A DNA stretch of 33,063 nt. Source: Mucilaginibacter sp. Its GTDB lineage: Bacteria > Bacteroidota > Bacteroidia > Sphingobacteriales > Sphingobacteriaceae. Below the pieces are notes generated by a model that did not search any database, was not told the DNA's origin, and saw nothing but the letters and a program-made list of their open reading frames with translations. The stretch spans positions 1 to 33,063 of the forward strand of contig JACMRC010000273.1 of assembly GCA_014376655.1 (NCBI GenBank), read 5' to 3'. Positions 13,287-21,580 of this stretch are shown in pieces (position 1 is the stretch's first letter; each line of letters starts with the position of its first letter). The translations under genes and the position numbers were made by a program.

Positions 13287-13853
13287 CTATTTAGTTAATA
13301 TTTTATTTATTTCAGCTTCCAGTTCCTTGCGGATGCTTTTATTCATTGTTTCGCTTTCGTTGCCTTCGTAGGGTGCAAATTGGCGTTGAATGATGTTCAC
13401 TTTTCGGGTGTGGGCTTTTACAGTGCTTTCGCCACTTTTGGTATAAACAGAACGAGTGCTTTGTTTTCCTGTTTTGGTAAACTTGCCCGCAATATCTTGA
13501 TTGCTTTTACTGAAATAACTGCGTGTGTGCGATTTGATGCTTATTACACCCTTAAAGCCACGGTTATGCACTTGGCCATAAGGCGTATCGCTGTAAAAGC
13601 GCACCGCACCAGCACCAGCACCCGTATATTGAAAGCTACGGCGCAAACGCCCCGTTTTAACCAATGTAGTGCCACCACGCAAGTTTTTGCGCCACGGTTT
13701 GCGATATGTGCCTTGCCAACTTTGCGACCTGAAATTACTATCAATAAAGCGCAGCGTTTGGCGTATAACCATACCCGATGCTTGGTTGTTAAGGTAGTTA
13801 ACAACTTGCAACTTGTTTCTCTTTAAAGCGGCACTAAATTGTTGGTTATCCAA
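13287..13853 (-). CDS. Phage virion morphogenesis protein (Mu gpG-like)
   Basis: 188 aa. The family signature is clear: FRSQSWQGTYRKPWRK, then TLVKTGRLRRSF, then VRFYSDTPYGQVHNRGFKG. These proteins take part in head-tail joining or tail completion in Mu-like phages. The start is a TTG at 13853; no in-frame ATG lies close upstream. An 18-codon ORF in another frame begins at an ATG near 13877 and overlaps this start. The gene follows the MuF gene across a long inverted repeat. Confidence 0.85.
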   Translation of the reverse strand: MDNQQFSAALKRNKLQVVNYLNNQASGMVIRQTLRFIDSNFRSQSWQGTYRKPWRKNLRGGTTLVKTGRLRRSFQYTGAGAGAVRFYSDTPYGQVHNRGFKGVISIKSHTRSYFSKSNQDIAGKFTKTGKQSTRSVYTKSGESTVKAHTRKVNIIQRQFAPYEGNESETMNKSIRKELEAEINKILTK

Positions 13854-13877
13854 AATGTTTTTATATTTGTGTTCATC

Positions 13878-13942
13878 ATAAAGCTATTTAGTAAAACCGA
13901 AACGGCTCGCAAAGCCAAGGCGGGGACACTAAATAGCTTTAT
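13878..13942 (-). repeat. Inverted repeat with perfect 15-bp arms
   Basis: ATAAAGCTATTTAGT (13878-13892) is the exact reverse complement of ACTAAATAGCTTTAT (13928-13942). The 35-nt centre is GC-richer and contains GGCT-cgcaa-AGCC. The right arm covers the MuF stop codon. It could be an attenuator or processing site between MuF and gpG, or a small mobile palindromic element. Confidence 0.7.
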
Positions 13943-15246
13943 TTGTTATAAATCAAAACTCCTTTTCTTTTATTGGTTGCTGCTTTTAGATCAATGGTAT
14001 CGCCTTTTCTGAGTTGATGGATGGTTGCAGCCCTATTATTGTCTATACCTACAATTATTGGATAGTCATCATAATATTTAATATAAGTGCGTTCTATTTT
14101 ACCATTACGGCGGTTTGCCCAAATCTCATCAGGAGATTTAACTACATCCGAAAATTGATTCAGGAATTTATATCTATCCTGTTCGTGTGCAATTGCTTTT
14201 TTAGCGAAGTCATTATCAAATACTACATCTAAACCGTCTAATGATTTTACGTTTACAGTTCCGGTGCCGTTGGTCATACTTGTCCAATATGCGCTGGCGG
14301 CATCTTTATTGGGTAAGCCTTCAAAGCTGGTCAAATCTTCGTTTTCGTAAATCTTTTTAACCGATGGCAGGTTGTAGTTCTTTTCTGCATCCAACTCTTT
14401 GGGCATATTATTTTGGTACGGATGTTCATCTTTGAAAATAACCTTATCAATACCCGCATTGCCCTTAAAATATGGTTTAACGTCATCTTTTGGGTTTTCG
14501 GGATTTACCGCACCTTTTAGGCGCTCTTCGCTACTATCAGTCGCACCACTTTCGGCAGGTATAATTGTGCAGCGGCAATTCCAGTCTAACGGTGGCCAAT
14601 AAGTTTTCCAAAATGGATCATCTTTAGAAAGTATCAAACCATCAAACCTGCGGTGCGCTGGGCGTACACGGTTATCGCCCACGGTGCTATACTCTAGTTT
14701 ATCAAAGCTTTGCATTGTATGCCATTTAACCGCCATTTGGCTATGGGCAATTGCCGAATCATATTCGGTTTGCAAATGGCTCATATTATAAATGGTTGCA
14801 TTGTTTGCAACGCTATTGCGGAAAGTTGCCCAGCTGCGCAGGTTGCCATCATCATCTGTTAAATAGCCCATAAACATTTGGCGCATAGCCAAGGTTTTAG
14901 CGGCACTAAATGCAAATACGTTTTCGGTAAAATATGCTTTCAGGTTATTGCGGATATCATCGGCAGGGAAAAAATCTGCACCTAAACCATCTTTAACGGC
15001 TTCCATCAATTTGTTGGATGTTGCGGTGTAATAGGGCAAACTTATCTGATCAGGTTGCAATTTACCCGAGTGTAAGTCTTTTAAAAGCAGTTCAAAAGCA
15101 TTGTTTATTTCGCCATCGTCACTTATAGCCAATTTAACAATGGAGGTATCGCAACCGCAATCGCCATAATAATCTAACATTTGGGCGGTAAGCCCTACAG
15201 GTTTAGTTGTAGGGCTTAGGCGAAAAAACTTTTCATACGCTCCCAA
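13939..15246 (-). CDS. MuF minor head protein with C-terminal nuclease-like domain
   Basis: 435 aa. The SPP1 gp7/MuF domain spans about 100-230, with RPAHRRFDGL (195-204), DDPFW (209-213) and WNCRCTI (222-228). MuF proteins enter the head through the portal. The C-terminal part (about 330-435: AIAHEQDRYKFLNQF, KSPDEIWANR, IERTYIKYYDDYPIIVGID, KGVLIY) matches the pattern of the barnase/EndoU/colicin-like (PBECR) nuclease domains known to be fused to MuF proteins. Likely catalytic residues include His354 and basic residues near 379-385. It could be injected with the DNA. Its start overlaps the portal gene by 31 bp. Confidence 0.85.
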   Translation of the reverse strand: MGAYEKFFRLSPTTKPVGLTAQMLDYYGDCGCDTSIVKLAISDDGEINNAFELLLKDLHSGKLQPDQISLPYYTATSNKLMEAVKDGLGADFFPADDIRNNLKAYFTENVFAFSAAKTLAMRQMFMGYLTDDDGNLRSWATFRNSVANNATIYNMSHLQTEYDSAIAHSQMAVKWHTMQSFDKLEYSTVGDNRVRPAHRRFDGLILSKDDPFWKTYWPPLDWNCRCTIIPAESGATDSSEERLKGAVNPENPKDDVKPYFKGNAGIDKVIFKDEHPYQNNMPKELDAEKNYNLPSVKKIYENEDLTSFEGLPNKDAASAYWTSMTNGTGTVNVKSLDGLDVVFDNDFAKKAIAHEQDRYKFLNQFSDVVKSPDEIWANRRNGKIERTYIKYYDDYPIIVGIDNNRAATIHQLRKGDTIDLKAATNKRKGVLIYNK

Positions 15247-16652
15247 AGTCCTCTCCCATCCTCACCAAAGGAGAGGGGATAGTCGTCTTCTTCATCGCTA
15301 AAGCGTACCAGCTTTGTTAACTTTTTATCGTCGGGGTTGGTGGGCTTTTTGTCTTTATTGTTGCCTGAGTTAGGGGGGGTATGTGCTTTATTACCGTCCA
15401 AACCTGTGCCTGTCGAATTGGCTAAAAGTGCCTTTTCGGCTTCCAAACGGTCTTTTAGTTGCTTATCATAGTCCTTTGGCTTAGGCATTTCGTATTCTTC
15501 ATAAAAAAAATCGTGGTCGATGGGAAGTTTTAAGTCTATTGCCATTGATTTTTGAATTTCATAGGCATCTTTTTTTGATAGTTCCCTTTGGCTCTTTATG
15601 GTAAACTTGCCACCCTTGGTATCAAAACCCGCCGCTTTTAAAACCGAAACAAACCTGCTGTTCAGGTATTTTTTAACGTAGGTAATATCCGTAACGTGTT
15701 TTTGGTTATCCTGCTTGGCGTGCGTTTCCGCTTGTGCGTAACCGCTACTATTGCTACTTTCTGTGGTTTCAGTACTGCCCAGTAAAACCTTGGAAATTTC
15801 TTTGTTTAAGGTATCGTGGAAACTGCCCTGCAATTGTCCGTTGGCTGTACCTGTATTGTTTTTTATATCAATCTCGGTACCCTTTGGGTGCAATATTACA
15901 CCGCCACCGCCCATCTCATCAATGGCTTTGGCAAGTTTGTTCCGCTGGTCTTCATCAAAGCCGTCCCAAGTTGCATCCACAATGCCACGCCCAAATATTT
16001 CAATAAATTCTGCCCAGTCTGATAAGTTGCCTCTTTTGAGAATAGAATATTGCGCCGCAGAAAGCAATAAGCCCAAATCGTTGCTTTTGCCAAATTCCAT
16101 AATGGTTTTGGCGTAAATACCTTCACGAATATTTATCCCGGTTTCGCCCCATTGCTCTTTGGCAATTATTCCCTTTTCGGGACGGATGTGCTTACGTGGA
16201 ACTAGGTAAGTGCTAAATTCGTTTTTCCCATTGTGATTGATAAAGAAGGTTGGCTCTAAAATGGTATATCCCCACGCTTTGGTATCTATTATGGCATTAA
16301 CCAAGTCTTCAAAACCTATACACTCAATCAGATCATTGATTATTTCTACCGGGTTGCCCTTGTCATCAACAAATTGCCAATCTGCATTGGTTACGGCATC
16401 CGCCCTTTTGCTCCAAACTGAAATGATGTGCGCATCGGTTGTGGTAATATCCGCATATAGGTCGTACAAAGTTGTACGCCTTGGTATCAAAGCTTCAGCG
16501 GCTCTGTTGGCATTTCGCCAATTGGTTAAATCTTGCGATTGGCGATTTATTGGCCTTATGGTAATTTCGGTTACGACAATAGGTTGTTTAGTGCCATCGG
16601 CGGTAACGTCTGCCAATTGGTTAAACCCGATTTGGTTGTTTTTATAATCCAT
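15216..16652 (-). CDS. Portal protein (DUF935, Mu gp29-like)
   Basis: 478 aa. DUF935 features are present: YDLYADITTTDAHIISVWSKR, VNAIIDTKAWGYTILEP, YLVPRKHIRPEKGI, and a helical region with SDWAEFIEIFGRGI. The portal is the dodecameric DNA gate of the head. After residue 405 the tail is low-complexity (Asn, Lys, Pro) and ends DDYPLSFGEDGRGLWERMKS, which looks like a translated GC-rich palindromic repeat. The 31-bp overlap with MuF lies in this tail. Confidence 0.9.
   Translation of the reverse strand: MDYKNNQIGFNQLADVTADGTKQPIVVTEITIRPINRQSQDLTNWRNANRAAEALIPRRTTLYDLYADITTTDAHIISVWSKRADAVTNADWQFVDDKGNPVEIINDLIECIGFEDLVNAIIDTKAWGYTILEPTFFINHNGKNEFSTYLVPRKHIRPEKGIIAKEQWGETGINIREGIYAKTIMEFGKSNDLGLLLSAAQYSILKRGNLSDWAEFIEIFGRGIVDATWDGFDEDQRNKLAKAIDEMGGGGVILHPKGTEIDIKNNTGTANGQLQGSFHDTLNKEISKVLLGSTETTESSNSSGYAQAETHAKQDNQKHVTDITYVKKYLNSRFVSVLKAAGFDTKGGKFTIKSQRELSKKDAYEIQKSMAIDLKLPIDHDFFYEEYEMPKPKDYDKQLKDRLEAEKALLANSTGTGLDGNKAHTPPNSGNNKDKKPTNPDDKKLTKLVRFSDEEDDYPLSFGEDGRGLWERMKSFFA
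15237..15282. repeat. Palindromic repeat element in the portal C-terminus
   Basis: On the minus strand, CCCCTCTCCTTTGGTGAGG and GGGAGAGGACTTTGGGAG contain matching CTCTCC/GGAGAG arms. Elements of this type, often read as PLSFGEGRG in predicted proteins, are common in Bacteroidota genomes. Here the element lies in frame. Confidence 0.5.
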
Positions 16653-16663
16653 TTAATGGCGGT

Positions 16664-17086
16664 TTAATAGTGATTGCCTCTTTTAATTCTGCTGGTAATT
16701 TTGAATTGCCCAATGGCACTTTCGGGCTGTATGGCTAATGGCCAATCTCGTGGCGTGGTTTTGCCAGCCTGTATTTTGCCCAATTCTTTAATGGCATCAT
16801 CATAGCGTTTTTCTGCCAGTGCCAAATCTATATTTGGGTTAACCAAATTGATAAAATGCCATTTGCCCAAATCCTTTATGAAAGTGATAAGCGATGTGTA
16901 CTTCACTTTATCATTGCCTGTAGCACTAAATATAGCAGGCAAATCAAAACGGCTCAGGTACGATTCTGCCTGTTGCTTTCCTGTTTCCAAGGCAACCAAT
17001 ATTTTTGCATCATCCGCCCTGCTAATCAAATCCATAATTTCGGGATGTATGTGCGTTGCAAATTCTTCTTTAGTTATAAATGCCAT
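16664..17086 (-). CDS. Head-tail connector (gp36/DUF1320-like)
   Basis: 140 aa. The pattern fits Mu gp36-type proteins: FITKEEFATHIHPEIMDLI, DDAKILVALETGKQQAESYLSRFDLP, a central segment with DLGKWHFI, and AEKRYDDAIKELGKIQAGK near the end. These are connector proteins at the head-tail interface. It starts 3 bp after the TerL stop and lies between TerL and portal, whereas in Mu it follows the capsid gene. Confidence 0.75.
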   Translation of the reverse strand: MAFITKEEFATHIHPEIMDLISRADDAKILVALETGKQQAESYLSRFDLPAIFSATGNDKVKYTSLITFIKDLGKWHFINLVNPNIDLALAEKRYDDAIKELGKIQAGKTTPRDWPLAIQPESAIGQFKITSRIKRGNHY

Positions 17087-17089
17087 ATT

Positions 17090-18607
17090 TTAATATCGTT
17101 TACTACCTCTTTTACTGGTGTTGATTACTATGATGCTATCTAGGGTGTTGGTTATGCGGTGGTTTATGGTATATACACCACCTTCCACGGCATCGGGTGC
17201 GTCATCGTGCGCCCTAGAGTTTGGCGATAATGCCAAAAACTGCCCTTCGGTGTTATCCATATAAGGCGTGCTCTTTTCATCTTCGTTAAAAAACAAGCGT
17301 GGCGGTATGTCCTTTTCGTCACGGTTTAGCGGTTCAAGTGTAGATTCTATACGGTCGTACTTAAAGCCCTTTACCCGGTCATCCGCTTTGGGGTTAAGGG
17401 TAACGCCGTGCCTTAGATTAGCGGCCTTTAATTCTAACTGTAGCATTTCATCAATCCACGGCCACTCTATATAAAAATATACAGGTACCACGCCATTAAT
17501 ATATTTTAGAATTTCGTAATTCCAATCCAGCATTTGGGCGGTTGTGGTTTGGTCGCAAAACACCCGAATAACGTGGTATTCATCCTTCCATTTGCCAATC
17601 AACATCGTGGCTTTGTAATCCCCTTTTTTCTTATAGGATGGATCGGTATAGGCTACCAAGAATTTATATTCTTTAAGCGGTCGCATCTTTTTATAGTGCA
17701 ACTTTTTAAAGACTTTGCCAATGGTTAACGGATTGTTGAAATATTCTTTTTGTTGAGATGCATAACTGATTTTACTAAGGGCTCTATCAATCAACTCTTC
17801 AGTATTTTTATTTGGCCAAGTAGATTTACCGTCTTTATCCCGGATGTTTATCATTTCCGAGTAATCGGCCATTTTAATGGCAAGCTTAATGCAGCATACA
17901 TCCGCAATGATGTTTCCGCAGAATATAATAAGCATCGGGTTGGATATGGAACGTGTGGCATAAACGGCCTGCTCAAACCATTCCCATTTTTGTGTAATAA
18001 TGTCCGGGTTTCTACATTCAACATCGGTATCAAAATCGTCCATTAAAATAACATCCGGTCTTACCTCTTCATTTCTTGCACCACGGGGCGTTTGCCCAGC
18101 ACCAACGGCAACAAATGAACAGCCAGCAGCTATTATAAAAGAACCTTCGTTCCATTCGCCATAAGTTTGTTGTTTGCCAAAATCGTTAATAATACGCCTA
18201 TTGCGTTCAAAGTTGATTTTGTAAGGCTTCAACAACCTAATTGCGGCACTTTCACTATTGGAAATTAGAAGGGCGGATTTCTTCTTTTTGGTTAAAGCCA
18301 GCTTAGTAACTTCCATCATCGTCCGTGCCGATTTTGCCAGTTCCCTACTCCAGGCCCTTACCTCGTACCACTCGGGGTTTTTCATTACCCTTTGTGTTGC
18401 CTTAATATGAAAAGGCATTGGTGCTGCATAGTAGTAATTAGGAAAGTAATACGCAAACCACTCTTCATCATTACCCTCCAACCTAACCACCCGGGCCATA
18501 CGTTGCAGTTCGGTTTCGCCTAAATCTACGGTGGTTGCCTTTTCTAGCGATTTGGCAAAGTCGTCCCAATACTTGAGGGCTTTAAGTTCTTCAGCCTTTG
18601 TGCTCAT
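17090..18607 (-). CDS. Terminase large subunit (Mu gp28-like)
   Basis: 505 aa. The ATPase domain has a Walker A variant, RELAKSAR (88-95), and Walker B VILMDDFD (186-193). The nuclease domain has Asp322 in YTDPSY, an acidic Glu381 in YIEWPW, and the HDDAPDA motif at 467-473. It pumps phage DNA into proheads and cuts it. In Mu-like phages it packages by headful from integrated copies. Its ATG overlaps the small terminase stop codon (ATGA). Confidence 0.92.
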   Translation of the reverse strand: MSTKAEELKALKYWDDFAKSLEKATTVDLGETELQRMARVVRLEGNDEEWFAYYFPNYYYAAPMPFHIKATQRVMKNPEWYEVRAWSRELAKSARTMMEVTKLALTKKKKSALLISNSESAAIRLLKPYKINFERNRRIINDFGKQQTYGEWNEGSFIIAAGCSFVAVGAGQTPRGARNEEVRPDVILMDDFDTDVECRNPDIITQKWEWFEQAVYATRSISNPMLIIFCGNIIADVCCIKLAIKMADYSEMINIRDKDGKSTWPNKNTEELIDRALSKISYASQQKEYFNNPLTIGKVFKKLHYKKMRPLKEYKFLVAYTDPSYKKKGDYKATMLIGKWKDEYHVIRVFCDQTTTAQMLDWNYEILKYINGVVPVYFYIEWPWIDEMLQLELKAANLRHGVTLNPKADDRVKGFKYDRIESTLEPLNRDEKDIPPRLFFNEDEKSTPYMDNTEGQFLALSPNSRAHDDAPDAVEGGVYTINHRITNTLDSIIVINTSKRGSKRY

Positions 18608-19086
18608 CGCAATTGAGATTTAATAAAAGCATCAACCCATTTAGATAAATCTTGTGCTATTTTCAAATCTGCCTGCCTAATAAAATTTAGCAAGGTCATA
18701 CAGGAATGTATCATTTCAGGAAGTGCGGCTTTGGTCTCCAGTTCTTTAATATCCTTTACCAGCTTGCGCCTAACGTCTCCCATTCTGGCATCGGCAAAAC
18801 GGGAACCTTCTGGTGCTTTCTTTATAAATGCATTAATTTCGGTTAGTTCATCATAAAGGTTAAGCATTTGCTCTTCACGTGTTAGCAGCAGGTTCTTTTT
18901 AAGCTTATCCCATTGCTCTCTTTCCTCGGCAACCCACTTCCCAATTGTTTTTTCAGAAATGCCCACACGTAAGGCTAGTTCCTTTTGAGTGGTAATGTTT
19001 TCTTTGGTATAAAGGATTTTAACGTGGTCTTTTCGGCTTTCGATTTCTTCTTTCGTAAGCTTCTTTTTAACTGGGTTTACTGCCAT
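18604..19086 (-). CDS. Small terminase subunit (Mu gp27-like)
   Basis: 160 aa and the first gene of the leftward late operon. The N-terminal helix-turn-helix (ITTQKELALRVGISEKTIGKW, residues about 31-51) is followed by long helices, as expected of a DNA-recognising small terminase (DUF1804-type). It lies directly upstream of TerL. Confidence 0.8.
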   Translation of the reverse strand: MAVNPVKKKLTKEEIESRKDHVKILYTKENITTQKELALRVGISEKTIGKWVAEEREQWDKLKKNLLLTREEQMLNLYDELTEINAFIKKAPEGSRFADARMGDVRRKLVKDIKELETKAALPEMIHSCMTLLNFIRQADLKIAQDLSKWVDAFIKSQLR

Positions 19087-19276
19087 AACACTTCAAAAAT
19101 GCTACATATAAGAGGGGGTAAAAAATGCAGTTTTGATAAGCGGGCAATAGTTGTGGCTTATCCTAGCAATGAGGGTATAGATACAAAAACCCGATTTTTT
19201 TAGGGTGTTTTACTGCCTTACGTTTGGGCTATCAACAGCGGAAAAATACAATGAACCACAATGTTAATTAAACACA
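19087..19276. promoter_or_regulatory. Divergent late control region
   Basis: This 190-bp gap separates the two late operons. No full TTTG-N19-TAnnTTTG promoter is visible in either direction; the nearest rightward candidate, TTTG at 19222-19225 followed by TACAATG, is poor. This fits activator-dependent late promoters, as in Mu, but no activator site can be named. Confidence 0.5.
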
Positions 19277-20365
19277 ATGCCCAAAAGCACTAAGCGATTT
19301 ACCATTAGTGATGACCGCCTAAATAGCCACGGCTTTAGGATGCTTACCGATGGAGCGGACATTTCAGACTTTATAGCTAACCCTATAATGTATTGGATGC
19401 ACGTTTATCCGACTGGTGGCAAGCCTGACGAATTATTGCCGATTGGCTTTTGGGAAGACATTGAACAAAAGGACGGCAAAATTACAGCCGTACCCAATTT
19501 TGATGATGGCGATACCTTTGCAATGAAAATTTATGGCAAGGTAGAACACGGTACATTAAGAGCGTGCAGTGCTGGTGCAGAACCTAAACCCAATGGTTTA
19601 AGTGTAAACCCTGCCGATATGTTGCCCGGACAAACCCTGCCAACTTTCACAAGCTGGTGGTTGCGTGAAGCCAGTATTTGCGACCGTGGCTCTAACGCTG
19701 GTGCAGTTGCCCTGAGAGTAAATGGCAAAATGGTGCAGCTGTCCGATGACGCTTCCGAAGTAATCAATTCCTTATTAAAAAATCAAAAACTAGATATGAA
19801 GTTAACTCAATTAACCGCTGGCGGTTTAACTGCCATGCTTGCTGCTTTAAAGCTTAATGCCGAAACAGCAACCGAACAAGAAGTAACCGAAGAGGTGGGC
19901 AAACTGGTAACCCTAACCGCCAATCAGGCAAGTGCCATACATACGCTAACAACTGAAAAATCAGATTTGGAAGGTAAGGTAACCGAGGTACAAAACAAGT
20001 TGGATGCACAAGTGAAATTGAGCAATCAAACTAAAATTGAAACCTTGGTAAACGGTGCCGCCGATGCTAGGAAAATTACCAAAGAGGAAGCCCCTTTGTA
20101 CGTAACCTTAGCGCATAACCACAAAGATGGTTTTGATGCTGGCTTTAAGCAAGTAGAAGATTTGTTGGAAAAGAAAGTGGGTGTACCAAGTGTACAGGAT
20201 GCTTTAAAAAATGGTGGCGAATCTAAAGACGAATTATCGGGTTTGGTAAAACTAAGCTATGATGAGTTGTTTTCCAACGGTGGTTTAACCAAGCTGAAAG
20301 CATTATCGCCGATTCACTTCGAAGAGAAAATGGCGGAAAAGTTCCCTAATCGAAAAGCTAAGTAA
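19277..20365 (+). CDS. Prohead protease with C-terminal scaffold (Mu gpI/Z-like)
   Basis: 362 aa. The N-terminal 155 residues read as a phage prohead serine protease: His42 in YWMHVYP, Ser98 in RACSAGAEP, and the WWLREASICDRGSNAGAVAL strand. The C-terminal half (175-362) is charged and coiled-coil-like (TLTTEKSDLEGKVTEVQNKL), the typical scaffold part. An in-frame ATG at 19796 (Met174) could give a separate scaffold, as Z arises inside I in Mu. The capsid gene follows. Confidence 0.85.
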   Translation: MPKSTKRFTISDDRLNSHGFRMLTDGADISDFIANPIMYWMHVYPTGGKPDELLPIGFWEDIEQKDGKITAVPNFDDGDTFAMKIYGKVEHGTLRACSAGAEPKPNGLSVNPADMLPGQTLPTFTSWWLREASICDRGSNAGAVALRVNGKMVQLSDDASEVINSLLKNQKLDMKLTQLTAGGLTAMLAALKLNAETATEQEVTEEVGKLVTLTANQASAIHTLTTEKSDLEGKVTEVQNKLDAQVKLSNQTKIETLVNGAADARKITKEEAPLYVTLAHNHKDGFDAGFKQVEDLLEKKVGVPSVQDALKNGGESKDELSGLVKLSYDELFSNGGLTKLKALSPIHFEEKMAEKFPNRKAK

Positions 20366-20433
20366 GTACATCATCAATCACGAATAAACAATAATTAAAT
20401 AAGTATTTAACAATCATTTAACAGTATAAAAAA

Positions 20434-21528
20434 ATGAAAAAATCAATTAGGGCATTTATTGCCTTTGCAGGATTCCTGCTAATGACCGCACCGGCTGTAA
20501 ATGCCATTGCCCCAAAAGTAGATTGCAACCCAGCCATTGTACAACTCGGTTTTGTAGTGGCGGCAGTGGCTATTACCCTATTATCTAAACCATCAGCATT
20601 AACAAACGTGTTTTGTGCTGGTGTAGAAAAAGAAGCTTGGGTAGATTATATCATCAAGCGGTTTTACAAGGATAATGCATTCTTGCAATACGTATTCAAA
20701 GAAAGTGATAAAGTATTATCAGGTAGGGTTGTTCACATTCCCAATCCCGGTGCTAAACCACAAACGGTAAAAAATAGATCTTCCTTCCCTGCCGTGGCTG
20801 TACGTAGGGCAGATACAGATATTACTTATGTATTAGATGAGTATTCTGTTGATCCAACACACGTTCATAATCTTGAAAAGGTTGAATTATCGTACGATAA
20901 ATTAGACGATGCGTATGGGGAACAATTAGAAGTAGTAACCGAAACTTCAGCAGATGATTTAATAGTTAAATGGGCTAGTACAACTGGTGCTGATAGTGCA
21001 ATAATACCTACAAGCGGTGCTAATGCTCCAGCAAGTGCGCCATCGGCAACGGGTACCAGAAAAGCTGCCAGTCATTTAGATATTAAAAAAATGCGTGTAC
21101 AATTTAACAAGTTAAATGTGCCTAAAGCAGACCGCTTCGCATTGATGACCGAAGATATGTATGATCAGATTTTTGATTCATTATCAACGGTTCAGCAAAA
21201 TGCATTCTTCAAAAATGCAGACATAGCAACTGGTGTGTTGGGCGTATTGTACGACTTCCAAATAATGTCGAGAAGTTCTGTAGCGGTGGCCACAGTTACT
21301 ACTAATGCCATTAAAGCTTTTGGTACGGCTGGTGTAACAACAGATAATGAAGTTTCAATATTTTGGCAAAAGAACTCCTTAACCTTTGCAATGGGTGAAG
21401 TTAAGGTGTTTGATGATACTGATAACCCACTTTATTATGGCGATATTATGTCTTGTGCTTTAAGAAGCGGTGGACGTGTAAGACGTGCAGACGGAAAAGG
21501 TGTTGGATTGCTAATACAAGCAGCCTAA
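20434..21528 (+). CDS. Major capsid protein with signal-like N-terminal extension
   Basis: 364 aa. From about residue 63 (VEKEAWVDYIIKRFYKDNAFLQYV) it resembles the capsid proteins of Bacteroidota Mu-like phages, with VLSGRVVHIPNPGAKP, VLDEYSVDPTHVHNLE and LSYDKLDDAYGEQ. The first 62 residues are unusual: MKKSIRAFIAFAGFLLMTAP ending in AVNA looks like a signal peptide with a cleavage site near 24, and a second hydrophobic stretch spans 37-56. No other ATG lies downstream until after residue 200, so the extension is part of this frame. It may be removed by the protease encoded upstream. Confidence 0.85.
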   Translation: MKKSIRAFIAFAGFLLMTAPAVNAIAPKVDCNPAIVQLGFVVAAVAITLLSKPSALTNVFCAGVEKEAWVDYIIKRFYKDNAFLQYVFKESDKVLSGRVVHIPNPGAKPQTVKNRSSFPAVAVRRADTDITYVLDEYSVDPTHVHNLEKVELSYDKLDDAYGEQLEVVTETSADDLIVKWASTTGADSAIIPTSGANAPASAPSATGTRKAASHLDIKKMRVQFNKLNVPKADRFALMTEDMYDQIFDSLSTVQQNAFFKNADIATGVLGVLYDFQIMSRSSVAVATVTTNAIKAFGTAGVTTDNEVSIFWQKNSLTFAMGEVKVFDDTDNPLYYGDIMSCALRSGGRVRRADGKGVGLLIQAA

Positions 21529-21537
21529 ATATTCTAT

Positions 21538-21567
21538 ACCACTCCCTAGTTTTGATTAGGGAGTGGT
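21538..21567 (+). terminator. Strong hairpin after the capsid gene
   Basis: ACCACTCCCTA-N8-TAGGGAGTGGT is an 11-bp perfect stem starting 10 nt after the capsid stop and ending 13 nt before the holin ATG. Only TTTATAT follows, so it is more likely a partial terminator or an mRNA 3'-end stabiliser that lowers lysis-gene expression relative to capsid. Confidence 0.65.
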
Positions 21568-21580
21568 TTATATCCTCAAA

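Noticed and set aside
13380..13826. 148-aa rightward ORF opposite the gpG-like gene
   Set aside because: The opposite strand encodes a clear virion morphogenesis protein; this ORF reads as its shadow.
15734..16126. Several rightward ORFs of 68-121 aa inside the portal gene
   Set aside because: They lie antisense to a well-supported DUF935 portal gene and show no independent start signals or family pattern.
18985..19203. 72-aa rightward ORF in the divergent late region
   Set aside because: Its first part is antisense to the small terminase gene, and the rest has no domain or start signal.
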